From Novimethylophilus sp036504375 (GTDB lineage Bacteria > Pseudomonadota > Gammaproteobacteria > Burkholderiales > Methylophilaceae), in the NCBI RefSeq assembly GCF_036504375.1, contig NZ_DASXVH010000027.1:62001-126000 (forward strand): a DNA stretch of 64,000 nucleotides. The letters are read 5' to 3'. Made by a program: the position numbers and the translations under genes. Positions 1-9,589 of the stretch are shown one piece after another. The notes under the pieces were generated by a model that made no database searches, had not been told where the DNA came from, and saw only the letters and a program-made list of their open reading frames with translations. Position 1 is the stretch's first letter. Every line of letters starts with the position of its first letter.

Positions 1-129
1 ACGGCCCAACTCCAGACTGGTGGCAGCATGCGATAGCCCTTTTACAGAACGGCTTGAAATGCTAGCAGAAATTGCCGGAAACCTGTGGGTAAATGGGCTG
101 CGGGGAGGGCTGTGGTAAAATCCCGCCCC

Positions 130-2943
130 ATGAGCGAACTAGATAAAGCATTTGAACCCAAGAACATAGAAGGCCGCTGGTACGATTTCTGGGAATCGAG
201 CGGCTATTTTTCAGCCGGACTGGACACGGCAAAAACCGACAATTTCTGCATCCTGCTGCCGCCGCCCAACGTCACCGGCACGCTGCACATGGGCCACGGG
301 TTCAACCAGACCATCATGGATGCGCTGACGCGCTACCACCGCATGCGCGGCGACAATACGCTGTGGCAGCCGGGCACCGACCATGCCGGCATCGCCACGC
401 AAATCGTCGTGGAGCGCCAGCTCGACGCCCAAGGCTTGTCGCGCCACGATCTCGGGCGCGAGAAATTCCTGGAAAAAGTCTGGGAGTGGAAGGAGCATTC
501 CGGCTCCACCATAACCCGCCAGATGCGCCGCCTCGGCACCTCGCCCGACTGGACGCGCGAGCGCTTCACGATGGACGAAGGCTTGTCGAAAATCGTCACC
601 GAGACCTTCGTGCGCCTCTACCGCGAAGGCCTGATCTACCGCGGCAAGCGCCTGGTGAACTGGGACCCCAAGCTGCATACCGCGGTGTCCGATCTGGAAG
701 TGGTAAGCGAGGAGGAAGACGGTTTCCTGTGGCATATCCGCTACCCGCTGGCGGACGGCTCGGGGCATCTCACGGTTGCCACTACGCGCCCCGAAACCAT
801 GCTCGGCGACACCGCCGTGATGGTGCACCCGGAAGACGAACGTTATAAGCATCTCGTAGGCAAGACGGTGAGGCTGCCGCTCGCCGCGCGCGAAATCCCG
901 ATCATCGCCGACGACTACGTGGACCGCGAGTTCGGCACCGGCGTGGTCAAGGTGACGCCGGCGCACGACTTCAACGACTACGCGGTGGGCCAGCGCCATC
1001 ACTTGCCGCTGATTTCCATCCTCACGCTGGATGCCAAGATCAACCACGAGGCGCCCGAACAATACTGCGGCATGGATCGCTTCGACGCTAGAGCGGCCAT
1101 CGTGGCCGACCTCGAAACGCTCGGCCTGCTGGAAAAGATCGACAAGCACAAGCTCAAGGTGCCGCGCGGCGACCGGACCGGCGTCGTGATCGAGCCCATG
1201 CTCACCGACCAGTGGTTCGTGGCGATGAGCAAGCCCGGCAATGACGGCAAATCCATCACCGAGCAGGCGCTGGAAGTGGTCGCCAACGGCGAGATCAAGT
1301 TCCACCCGGAAAACTGGGTGAACACTTACAACCAGTGGCTCAACAACATCCAGGACTGGTGCATTTCGCGCCAGCTGTGGTGGGGGCACCAGATTCCCGC
1401 GTGGTACGGCGTCAACGGCGAAGTATTCGTCGCCCACGACGAAGCCGAGGCCCGGCACCAGGCCGACGAGGCGGGCTACGCCGGCATGCTGATGCGCGAC
1501 CCGGACGTGCTGGACACCTGGTACTCCTCCGCGCTGTGGCCGTTCTCCACGCTGGACTGGACGCCGGAGTGGCCGGATAAGTCCAACTCCGCGCTCGATC
1601 TCTACCTGCCGTCGTCGGTGCTGGTGACCGGCTTCGACATCATCTTCTTCTGGGTGGCGCGCATGGTGATGATGACCAGGCACATCACCGGCAAGATCCC
1701 GTTCAAGGACGTCTACGTGCACGGCCTGATCCGCGATGCGGAAGGGCAGAAGATGTCCAAGTCCAAGGGCAACGTGCTCGATCCCATTGATTTGATAGAC
1801 GGTATCAGCCCCGACGAGCTGGTGAAAAAGCGCACCGCCGGCCTGATGAACCCGAAGCAGGCCGAGAGCATCGAGAAAAAGACGCGCAAGGAATTCCCCG
1901 AGGGCATCCCGGCTTACGGCGTGGATGCACTGCGCTTCACCTTTGCCAGCCTGGCGAGCCCGGGCCGCGACATCAAGTTCGACATGCAGCGCTGCGAAGG
2001 CTATCGCAACTTCTGCAACAAGCTGTGGAACGCCACGCGCTTCGTGCTGATGAACGTCGAGGGCAAGGATTGCGGCCTGGGACCGTGCCGGAACGATTGC
2101 GGACCGGATGGTTATCTGGATTTCTCCCAGGCCGACCGCTGGATCGTGAGCCTGCTGCAACGCACCGAAACCGAGGTGGAGAAGGGCTACACCGATTACC
2201 GCTTCGATTATGTGGCGCAGGCGATCTACAAGTTCGTGTGGGACGAGTATTGCGACTGGTACCTGGAACTCGCCAAGGTGCAATTGCAGAGCGGCAGCGA
2301 GGCGCAGCAGCGCGCCACTCGTAGGACATTATTGCGCGTGCTGGAAACCGTGCTGCGCTTGGCGCATCCGGTAATCCCGTTCATCACCGAGGAGCTGTGG
2401 CAGAAGGTGGCGCCGCTCGCCGGACGCACGGGCGAGAGCATCATGCTGCAGGCCTATCCGCAGAGCGAACCCGCCAAGATCGACGCCGCCGCGGAAGCCT
2501 GGGTCGCCGACCTCAAGCAGGCGGTGGACGCCTGCCGCAGCCTCAGGGGCGAAATGAACCTGTCGCCGGCGCAGAAAGTGCCGCTGGTGGCGGCCGGCCC
2601 GCACGCCGCACTGGAGGCCGTCGCGCCCTACCTCAAGCCGCTCGCCAAGCTGGCCGAGGTCGAGATCCTCGCCGAGCTGCCGGACGCGGACGCGCCGGTG
2701 GCGCTGGCGGGCGAATTCAGGCTGATGCTCAAGGTGGAAATCGACGTTGCCGCCGAGAAGGAGCGGCTGTCCAAGGAAATCGCCCGCATCCGGGGCGAGA
2801 TCGTTAAAGCGGAAGCCAAGCTTTCCAATGCCAGCTTCGTCGAACGCGCCCCGGCGGCCGTGGTGGCGCAGGAGCAGGAGCGCCTCGCCAATTTCCGCAC
2901 CAGTGTGGACAAGCTGCAAGCACAGCTGGCAAAACTGAAGTAA
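130..2943 (+). CDS. valS: Valine--tRNA ligase
   Basis: Class I aminoacyl-tRNA synthetase that charges tRNA-Val in the cytoplasm. The 937-residue product has the HIGH signature as HMGH near residue 52, after PPPNVTGTL, and KMSKS near residue 541. A charged, coiled-coil-like C-terminal arm (about residues 870-937) is typical of ValS. The length matches the family (E. coli about 951). The reading frame is also open from a GTG at 85, but the ATG at 130 (MSELDKAFEPK) fits the usual ValS N-terminus, although no clear Shine-Dalgarno precedes it. The gene stands alone on this strand and converges with the HDOD gene. Confidence 0.97.
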   Translation: MSELDKAFEPKNIEGRWYDFWESSGYFSAGLDTAKTDNFCILLPPPNVTGTLHMGHGFNQTIMDALTRYHRMRGDNTLWQPGTDHAGIATQIVVERQLDAQGLSRHDLGREKFLEKVWEWKEHSGSTITRQMRRLGTSPDWTRERFTMDEGLSKIVTETFVRLYREGLIYRGKRLVNWDPKLHTAVSDLEVVSEEEDGFLWHIRYPLADGSGHLTVATTRPETMLGDTAVMVHPEDERYKHLVGKTVRLPLAAREIPIIADDYVDREFGTGVVKVTPAHDFNDYAVGQRHHLPLISILTLDAKINHEAPEQYCGMDRFDARAAIVADLETLGLLEKIDKHKLKVPRGDRTGVVIEPMLTDQWFVAMSKPGNDGKSITEQALEVVANGEIKFHPENWVNTYNQWLNNIQDWCISRQLWWGHQIPAWYGVNGEVFVAHDEAEARHQADEAGYAGMLMRDPDVLDTWYSSALWPFSTLDWTPEWPDKSNSALDLYLPSSVLVTGFDIIFFWVARMVMMTRHITGKIPFKDVYVHGLIRDAEGQKMSKSKGNVLDPIDLIDGISPDELVKKRTAGLMNPKQAESIEKKTRKEFPEGIPAYGVDALRFTFASLASPGRDIKFDMQRCEGYRNFCNKLWNATRFVLMNVEGKDCGLGPCRNDCGPDGYLDFSQADRWIVSLLQRTETEVEKGYTDYRFDYVAQAIYKFVWDEYCDWYLELAKVQLQSGSEAQQRATRRTLLRVLETVLRLAHPVIPFITEELWQKVAPLAGRTGESIMLQAYPQSEPAKIDAAAEAWVADLKQAVDACRSLRGEMNLSPAQKVPLVAAGPHAALEAVAPYLKPLAKLAEVEILAELPDADAPVALAGEFRLMLKVEIDVAAEKERLSKEIARIRGEIVKAEAKLSNASFVERAPAAVVAQEQERLANFRTSVDKLQAQLAKLK

Positions 2944-2945
2944 AA

Positions 2946-2963
2946 CCGCCGGAATCTCGGCGG
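2946..2963 (-). terminator. Hairpin between valS and the HDOD gene
   Basis: CCGCCG and CGGCGG form a 6-bp stem with a 6-base loop. Read on the minus strand the stem is followed by TTTT, so it would terminate the HDOD gene transcript. On the plus strand no T-run follows, so it would be weak for valS. Confidence 0.45.
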
Positions 2964-2969
2964 GCAGGC

Positions 2970-3824
2970 TTATCTCGCTGCCGAGTAGTTTTCGATGATG
3001 TCTTCCTCGAACTCGCGCAGGCCGTCGGTGCTCACGCCCAGTTCCTCGATGGCATGCTGCCGGCAAATCGCCCATTCGGCATCATCCGGCGTTTTCATCA
3101 TCACGTTGTAGATGTGCGTGGCGGCTTGCAGCATGGCCACCACGGTTTTCGCCGGATGATCCAGCGTCGGCGTTTCGTGATGGTGGCGTATGCCTTGCAG
3201 GATGAGGTCCGGCAGGCGCCAATGTTTGCCCACCATATAGCCCACGACGCAATGGTCGGTATCATGCTGCCGGTCTTGTTGGGCGAGATCCGGCCAGCCG
3301 CCGCCGTTCAGCTGCCCCAATTCCTTGCAGTAATCCGCAAAACGCTGCATCAGGATAGGCACGCCGCAATCGTGAAACAGCCCTGCCATATAAGCCTGAT
3401 CCGCAGGAATGTGGCATATCGAGAATTGCTTCCTGGCGATGGCGGCGGCGATCTGGGCGATGTCGCCGGAACGCTCCCAGAATTTCTCGTACGCCAGCGA
3501 ATTGCCGCTCAACGCTTGTCGGATGGCGATGCTTTTCACCAGGTTGGTGACCTGCGTCAAACCCAGCAGGGTAATCGCGGTTTCGGCCGAGTCTATGCGC
3601 CGTGACAGGCCCATGGCCGGAGAATTGACCACCTTGAATACGCTTGCAAGCAAAGCCGGGTCGGTGGCGATCACATTGGCGATGGCCTTCACGTTGACCC
3701 TGGGCTGTTTGGCAAGATGCTCGATTTCCATCAAGGCCTTGGGCTGAGGCGGAATAGTTACGCCCTGGCCCAGTATGGCCTCGATTTCCGGTCCCTCGAT
3801 TGCTCTCGGAGTGGAATCCAGCAT
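2970..3824 (-). CDS. HDOD-domain signalling protein
   Basis: The 284-residue protein has an HDOD domain over about residues 15-215: IPPQPKALMEI near the start, the helix containing DPALLASVFKVVNSP, and LGLTQVTNLVKSIA. A degenerate HD-type region with GLFHDCGVPIL and a later HHHE follows. HDOD proteins are non-enzymatic or weakly enzymatic relatives of HD phosphohydrolases that act in signalling, often in motility or stress control. No output domain is attached here, so the partner is unknown. A plausible GGCGAG Shine-Dalgarno precedes the ATG at 3824. It is a single-gene unit, lying downstream of metH on the same strand but 91 bases away. Confidence 0.85.
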   Translation of the reverse strand: MLDSTPRAIEGPEIEAILGQGVTIPPQPKALMEIEHLAKQPRVNVKAIANVIATDPALLASVFKVVNSPAMGLSRRIDSAETAITLLGLTQVTNLVKSIAIRQALSGNSLAYEKFWERSGDIAQIAAAIARKQFSICHIPADQAYMAGLFHDCGVPILMQRFADYCKELGQLNGGGWPDLAQQDRQHDTDHCVVGYMVGKHWRLPDLILQGIRHHHETPTLDHPAKTVVAMLQAATHIYNVMMKTPDDAEWAICRQHAIEELGVSTDGLREFEEDIIENYSAAR

Positions 3825-3915
3825 CGTCTCGCCTTTCTTTAATTATTAGTTAAGGCCGCCGCAGTCTTGCTAACATCATGATACACAAAGGGTACGCGAT
3901 TACGGAATCGCCCCT

Positions 3916-6900
3916 TCAGGACAGACTCGGCGCCAGCCAGCGCTCGAGATATTCCTTCGGCACGCCGCGCCTTGCCACCATATCGTTCAACTGGTCTTCG
4001 CCTATCTTGTCGACGCTGAAGTATTTCGCTTGGTGGTGGGCGAAATAGAATCCCGACACCGAGGCTCCCGGATGCATGGCAAAGGATTCCGTCAGCTGCA
4101 TGCCGATCTCGTCGCATTGCATGATCCTGAACATATCCGGCTTCACCGTATGGTCCGGGCAAGCCGGATAACCCGGCGCCGGCCGGATACCCGGGTAGCG
4201 CTCCTTGATCAAGTCCTCCTTGCTCAGCCGTTCGTCGCTAGCGTAGCCCCACAAATCGGTACGCACCCGTTCGTGCAGATACTCGGCAAAGGCTTCGGCC
4301 AGGCGGTCGGCCAGCGATTTCAGCATGATACTGCTGTAATCGTCGTGCGCTTCGATAAAACGCTGTTCGTGCTTTTCGATGCCGAGGCCGCCGGTAACCG
4401 CGAACATGCCGATGTAATCGGCAACGCCCGAGGATTTGGGCGCGATGAAATCCGCCAGACATTGATTGGGCCGCGGTACGCCGTCTATCACCGGCTTCAC
4501 GGCCTGTTGGCGCAGGCCGTAATAGGTGAACGCCACCTGGGTACGGGTGTCGTCGGTGTAGATTTCGATGTCGTCGTCATTGACGCTGTTGGCCGGCAGC
4601 AGTGCAACCACCCCGTTGGCGCTCAACCAGCGGTTGTCGATGATTTTCTTCAGCATCGCCTGGCCCTCGGCAAATACCTTGCTCGCGGCATCGCCGACGA
4701 TCTCGTCCTGCAGAATCGCCGGATAGGCGCCTGCCAGATCCCATGTCTGGAAGAACGGCCCCCAGTCTATGTATTGCGCGAGCATGGCGAGATCGACATT
4801 CTTGAACACGCGGCGGCCGATGAATTTCGGTCTGACCGGCGCATATTTTCCGGCGAATTCAAGCTTGGCTTTGTTGGCGCGGGCATCCCTCAGCGGCAGC
4901 AGCGGCGTGCCTTTCTTGTTCGCATGCTGGGTGCGCACGCGGTCGTAATCGTTCGCGACTTCCTCAATATAGGCCGCACGCTGTTCGGGGGTAAGCAGCG
5001 ACTGCATCACGGCGACCGACCGCGAGGCATCGGGAACGTAAATCACCGGGCCTTCATAATGCGGCGCGATCTTGACCGCAGTGTGGGCGCGCGAGGTCGT
5101 CGCACCGCCGATCAGGAGCGGCGTTTGCAAGCCGCGGAAGTGCGGGTCGCGCTGCATCTCCCGGGCGACGTGGGCCATCTCTTCGAGCGAGGGCGTGATC
5201 AGCCCGGACAAGCCGATAATGTCGGCATTTTCCGCCTTGGCCATCGCCAGGATTTCCGCGGCCGGCACCATCACGCCCATGTTCACCACTTCGAAGTTGT
5301 TGCACTGCAGCACCACCGAGACGATATTTTTGCCGATGTCGTGCACGTCGCCCTTGACGGTGGCGATGACCACCTTGCCCTTGGGCTTGGCGACAATGCC
5401 CGTGCGCTGCTCTTCCCGTCGCTTTTCTTCCTCGATGAACGGGATCAGGTGTGCCACCGCCTGTTTCATCACGCGCGCCGACTTCACCACCTGCGGCAGG
5501 AACATCTTGCCCTGCCCGAACAGGTCGCCGACGACGTTCATGCCGTCCATCAGCGGGCCTTCGATCACGTTGATTGGACGACCGCCGTTCTTCATGACCT
5601 GCTGGCGCGCCTCTTCGGTATCCTCGACGATATATTCGGTGATGCCGTGCACCATCGCATGCGCCAGGCGCTTCTGCACCGGCACCGGATTTTCCGGCGT
5701 ACCGCGCCATTCCTGCGTAGAAGCTTCCTTCTTGCCGCCCGCAGTCAGCGTACCGGCGATTTCGATCATGCGCTCGGTCGCGTCCGGGCGACGGTTCAGC
5801 ACCACGTCCTCGACCCGCTCGCGCAGTTCCGCCGGCAGGTCGTCATAGACGCCGACCATGCCGGCGTTGACGATGCCCATGGTCATGCCGGCCTTGATCG
5901 CGTGGTAGAGGAATACCGTGTGGATGGCCTCGCGTGCCGGGTCGTTGCCGCGGAAACTGAAACTGACGTTGGACACGCCGCCCGACACCTTGGCATGGGG
6001 CAGATTTTCGCGTATCCAACGCGTGGCGTTGATGAAGTCCACCGCGTAGTTGTTGTGCTCATCGATGCCGGTGGCAATGGCGAAAATATTCGGGTCGAAA
6101 ATGATGTCTTCCGGCGGAAAATCGAGCTCCCGCACCAGCAAATCGTAGGCGCGCTTGCAGATTTCGATCTTGCGCTGGTAAGTATCGGCCTGGCCCTGTT
6201 CGTCGAAGGCCATGACGATCACCGCCGCACCGTAGCGGCGGCACAACCTGGCCTGGCGCAGGAACTCCCGCTCGCCTTCTTTCATCGAGATCGAGTTGAC
6301 GATGGACTTGCCCTGCACGCACTTGAGGCCGGCCTCTACAACCTCCCATTTGGATGAGTCGATCATCACCGGCACGCGCGCAATGTCCGGCTCGGACGCC
6401 ACCAGGTTGAGAAAATGCGTCATCGCGGCAACCGCGTCCAGCATGCCCTCGTCCATGTTGATATCGATCACCTGCGCGCCGTTTTCGACCTGCTGGCGCG
6501 CGACCACCAAAGCCTCGTCGAACTGGCCGTTGAGAATCATGCGCGCGAACGCCTTGGACCCTGTCACATTGGTGCGCTCGCCGACGTTGACGAACAGCGA
6601 GCTGTCGTCGATGGTGAACGGCTCCAGCCCCGACAGCCGCGTCGCGCGCGGAATCGCGGGAATCTTGCGCGGCGCGACGCCCTGCACTTGTTCGGCGATG
6701 GCCTTGATATGCGCGGGCGTGGTGCCGCAGCAACCGCCCGCGATATTGACGAAACCGCTTGCGGCGAATTCCTTGAGCAACGACGAGGTATCTTTGGGCT
6801 TTTCGTCGAAGCCGGTGTCCGACATCGGGTTGGGCAGGCCGGCGTTGGGATAGATGCAGATGAAGGTATCGGCGATCTGCGACAGTTCCTCGGCATACGG

Positions 6901-7695
6901 CCGCATCAAGGTGGCGCCCAGCGCGCAGTTGAGGCCGATGGTCAGCGGCTTGGCATGACGCACCGAATTCCAGAACGCCGGCACGGTCTGGCCCGACAGG
7001 ATGCGTCCGGAAGCATCGGTGACGGTGCCGGAAATCATGATAGGCAAACGCCGGCCGGTTTCCTCGAAGAAAGTGTCGATCGCAAACAGCGCTGCCTTGC
7101 AGTTGAGCGTATCGAATATGGTTTCGACCATCAGGATATCGACGCCGCCTTCGACCAGGCCGCGTGTCTGTTCAAGGTAGGCCGCGGCCAGCTGGTCGAA
7201 AGTGATGTTGCGCGCAGCCGGATCGTTGACGTCAGGCGAAATCGACGCGGTTTTCGGCGTTGGCCCCAACGCACCGGCGACGAAGCGCGGCTTGTCCGGC
7301 GTGGCATAGTTGTCGCATGCGGCACGCGCCAGCTTGGCGGCCTGGACGTTCATCTCATGCACCAGGTGTGCCATATGGTAGTCGTCCTGCGCCACCTTGG
7401 TGGCACCGAAAGTATTGGTCTCGACGATGTCGGCGCCGGCGGCCAGATACTGCTCGTGAATTTCCTGGATCACCTGCGGCTGCGTCAGCGTCAGCAGCTC
7501 GTTGTTGCCCTTGACGAACAGCTCGCGTGCGCCGGCCGGCGCGGCAAAATCGGCAAAGCGCGCGCCGCGGTAATCCTGTTCGGTCAGCTTGTACTGCTGG
7601 ATCATCGTGCCCATCGCGCCGTCCAGTATCATGATGCGGCGCGACAACAGGTCGCGCAGGATGGCTTCGGTGGGTGAAATAAGGTCTTGTCTCAT
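3916..7695 (-). CDS. metH: Cobalamin-dependent methionine synthase
   Basis: Transfers methyl from 5-methyltetrahydrofolate to homocysteine through bound cobalamin, giving methionine. All modules are present in the 1259 residues. The homocysteine domain (about 1-325) has zinc ligands in GLNCALG near 253 and GGCCGTTP near 319. The pterin domain (about 355-620) includes FVNVGERTNVTGS. A B12 cap follows at about 650-740. The B12 domain has DVHDIGKN near 782, carrying the cobalt-ligating His. The C-terminal AdoMet reactivation domain has RPAPGYPACPDH. Length is close to the E. coli enzyme (1227). It is monocistronic; no cobalamin or SAH riboswitch was recognised upstream. Confidence 0.97.
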   Translation of the reverse strand: MRQDLISPTEAILRDLLSRRIMILDGAMGTMIQQYKLTEQDYRGARFADFAAPAGARELFVKGNNELLTLTQPQVIQEIHEQYLAAGADIVETNTFGATKVAQDDYHMAHLVHEMNVQAAKLARAACDNYATPDKPRFVAGALGPTPKTASISPDVNDPAARNITFDQLAAAYLEQTRGLVEGGVDILMVETIFDTLNCKAALFAIDTFFEETGRRLPIMISGTVTDASGRILSGQTVPAFWNSVRHAKPLTIGLNCALGATLMRPYAEELSQIADTFICIYPNAGLPNPMSDTGFDEKPKDTSSLLKEFAASGFVNIAGGCCGTTPAHIKAIAEQVQGVAPRKIPAIPRATRLSGLEPFTIDDSSLFVNVGERTNVTGSKAFARMILNGQFDEALVVARQQVENGAQVIDINMDEGMLDAVAAMTHFLNLVASEPDIARVPVMIDSSKWEVVEAGLKCVQGKSIVNSISMKEGEREFLRQARLCRRYGAAVIVMAFDEQGQADTYQRKIEICKRAYDLLVRELDFPPEDIIFDPNIFAIATGIDEHNNYAVDFINATRWIRENLPHAKVSGGVSNVSFSFRGNDPAREAIHTVFLYHAIKAGMTMGIVNAGMVGVYDDLPAELRERVEDVVLNRRPDATERMIEIAGTLTAGGKKEASTQEWRGTPENPVPVQKRLAHAMVHGITEYIVEDTEEARQQVMKNGGRPINVIEGPLMDGMNVVGDLFGQGKMFLPQVVKSARVMKQAVAHLIPFIEEEKRREEQRTGIVAKPKGKVVIATVKGDVHDIGKNIVSVVLQCNNFEVVNMGVMVPAAEILAMAKAENADIIGLSGLITPSLEEMAHVAREMQRDPHFRGLQTPLLIGGATTSRAHTAVKIAPHYEGPVIYVPDASRSVAVMQSLLTPEQRAAYIEEVANDYDRVRTQHANKKGTPLLPLRDARANKAKLEFAGKYAPVRPKFIGRRVFKNVDLAMLAQYIDWGPFFQTWDLAGAYPAILQDEIVGDAASKVFAEGQAMLKKIIDNRWLSANGVVALLPANSVNDDDIEIYTDDTRTQVAFTYYGLRQQAVKPVIDGVPRPNQCLADFIAPKSSGVADYIGMFAVTGGLGIEKHEQRFIEAHDDYSSIMLKSLADRLAEAFAEYLHERVRTDLWGYASDERLSKEDLIKERYPGIRPAPGYPACPDHTVKPDMFRIMQCDEIGMQLTESFAMHPGASVSGFYFAHHQAKYFSVDKIGEDQLNDMVARRGVPKEYLERWLAPSLS

Positions 7696-8215
7696 GAATG
7701 ACTTTCGCTGCGAACATGCGGCCTGTCTGCAAAACAGTCCGTTTTAATGTTGGGCCCGGTATCTGGAAAAACGTCCTATCGAAATGAGCGGATCGACGGG
7801 CGACGGCTTCCCCATTCCCACGCTAAATGCCTTATTATACGCGGTTTGTTAGCCTCCTGAATCTGCGCGAGCCACGCCGCACGCAAGTGCATACGGTAAG
7901 CAGGAATCACGGTGAAGATCGACGATGGCCTCAAGGGAAATCACGGCGGTGCCGGGCCATCCGGGGGGTAAACTATTTCGGGGTATGTGCGCGTTCTGTG
8001 AGAGGCATGGAATATAGCGGTTTTTGCTTGTCGTTGTGGACCATGCTGTCGGCCCGCAGCGTTTTTGCCGGTGAACAGCCAGCCATCGCCGAGATGGCCC
8101 GACTGCGCGGAAGGGCATGTCGAATATGGCGTGCGGCGCTTTCACACTCCGTTGCTCATCTTGACCGGACACGTCGCCCGCAGCGCCACCACCAAGCTTG
8201 AAAAGAAGCCATATT
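7696..8215. other. Intergenic region between divergent metH and mpl
   Basis: The 520 bases between two divergent genes hold short open frames on both strands, none with a recognisable domain, good ribosome binding site or family-like sequence. It contains the putative metH promoter and leader. I recognise no riboswitch core in it. Confidence 0.5.
7834..7839 (-). promoter_or_regulatory. Possible -10 element for metH
   Basis: A perfect TATAAT on the minus strand lies about 140 bases before the metH start, implying a leader of roughly 130 bases. At 17-bp spacing the -35 would be ATTCAG, a poor match, so this is a tentative call made on the -10 alone. Confidence 0.3.
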
Positions 8216-9589
8216 ATGCATATTCACATTCTCGGCATCTGCGGGACTTTCATGGGCGGCATCGCCGCGCTGGCGCAGCAGTCGGGCCATCGCGTCACCG
8301 GCTGCGACAGCAATGTCTATCCGCCGATGAGCACCCAGCTGGAGGCGCAGGGCATCGCGCTGATCGAAGGCTTCGGCGCGGACCAGATCGGGTTGAACCC
8401 GGACGTTTTCGTGATTGGCAACGTCGTCTCGCGCGGCAATCCGCTGATGGAAGAAATCCTCAACCGCGGGCTGCGCTATGTATCCGGCCCCCAGTGGCTG
8501 GCGGAAAACATCCTGCATGATAAATGGGTGCTGGCCGTTGCCGGCACCCACGGCAAGACCACCACCAGTTCCATGCTGGCCTGGATACTGGAAGACGCGG
8601 GCTTGGCACCGGGCTTTCTCATCGGCGGCGTACCGCAGAATTTCGGCATTTCCGCGCGGCTGCCCGCCGCGCCGCGCCAGGAGCCGGACGGCAATTCGCC
8701 GTTTTTCGTCATCGAAGCCGACGAATACGATACCGCCTTCTTCGACAAGCGCTCCAAATTCGTCCATTATCGGCCGCGCACCGCGGTGCTCAACAACCTG
8801 GAATTCGACCACGCCGACATCTTCGCCGATCTGGGCGCCATAGAGACCCAGTTCCACCACCTCGTGCGCACCGTGCCGGGGCAGGGCTTGATTGTTACCA
8901 ACGGCGGCGAGGACAGCCTGGAGCGGGTGCTGGCGCGCGGCTGCTGGACGCCAGTCGAGCGCTTCAATCATGCCGCCGGCTGGCAGGCTGCCGGGCCCGA
9001 TGCCAACGGCAGCTTCGACTTGAGCTTTGCCGGGTCGCCGCAGGGCCGTGTGCAGTGGGAGTTGATGGGCGCCCACAACCGCAGCAATGCGCTGGCCGCA
9101 ATTGCCGCGGCGCGCCACATAGGCATCCCGGTCAATGTCGCCGGCGAGGCTTTGGGCCGCTTCCGGAATGTCAAGCGCCGCATGGAAGTGCGCGGCACGG
9201 TGAACGGCATCACGGTTTACGACGATTTCGCCCACCATCCCACCGCGATCGCGACGACGCTGGCCGGCCTGCGCGCCAGGGTAGGCGCTGCGCGCATTCT
9301 CGCGGTGCTGGAGCCGCGCTCCAATACGATGAAACTGGGCGTGATGAAAGCCGCGCTGCCCGGCAGCCTGGCCGAGGCCGACCGCGTATTCTGCTACGCA
9401 GGCAATCTTGGCTGGGATGCCGGGGAAGCTCTGGCGCCGCTCGGGACAAAAGCCGCCGCTCATGACGACCTCGGCACACTGGTCGAAACCATTGCAACGG
9501 AAGCCCGTCCCGGCGACCATATCTTGGTAATGAGCAACGGCGGCTTCGGCGGCATCCACGACAAGCTGCTGGCGAGGTTAGGCACTTGA
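8216..9589 (+). CDS. mpl: UDP-N-acetylmuramate:L-alanyl-gamma-D-glutamyl-meso-diaminopimelate ligase
   Basis: Murein-peptide ligase that recycles the tripeptide from peptidoglycan turnover by joining it to UDP-MurNAc using ATP. The 457-residue protein has the Mur-ligase Rossmann start MHIHILGICGTFMGG, the ATP loop AGTHGKTTTSS near residue 111, the Mur-ligase EADEYDTAFFDKRSKF segment and the C-terminal EPRSNTMK motif. The ATG at 8216 has an AAGAAG Shine-Dalgarno 8 bases upstream; the frame is also open from a TTG at 8198, which I reject. The stop overlaps the TTG start of the TonB-like gene, so the two are probably co-translated. Confidence 0.95.
   Translation: MHIHILGICGTFMGGIAALAQQSGHRVTGCDSNVYPPMSTQLEAQGIALIEGFGADQIGLNPDVFVIGNVVSRGNPLMEEILNRGLRYVSGPQWLAENILHDKWVLAVAGTHGKTTTSSMLAWILEDAGLAPGFLIGGVPQNFGISARLPAAPRQEPDGNSPFFVIEADEYDTAFFDKRSKFVHYRPRTAVLNNLEFDHADIFADLGAIETQFHHLVRTVPGQGLIVTNGGEDSLERVLARGCWTPVERFNHAAGWQAAGPDANGSFDLSFAGSPQGRVQWELMGAHNRSNALAAIAAARHIGIPVNVAGEALGRFRNVKRRMEVRGTVNGITVYDDFAHHPTAIATTLAGLRARVGAARILAVLEPRSNTMKLGVMKAALPGSLAEADRVFCYAGNLGWDAGEALAPLGTKAAAHDDLGTLVETIATEARPGDHILVMSNGGFGGIHDKLLARLGT

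Noticed and set aside
211..2283. 690-codon open frame antisense to valS
   Set aside because: It is a mirror of a high-GC gene; the translation is rich in His, Arg and Ala with no domain, and valS is unambiguous.
4030..6357. 775-codon open frame antisense to metH
   Set aside because: Same cause: codon bias of metH keeps the opposite strand open; no family-like sequence.
7696..7900. Cobalamin or SAH riboswitch ahead of metH
   Set aside because: I looked for the B12 box and the SAH core and could not match either; only a TATAAT element stands out.
7827..8201. Open frame upstream of mpl on the plus strand
   Set aside because: No domain, no good ribosome-binding site, and Arg-rich low-information sequence; the overlapping minus-strand frame is equally unconvincing.
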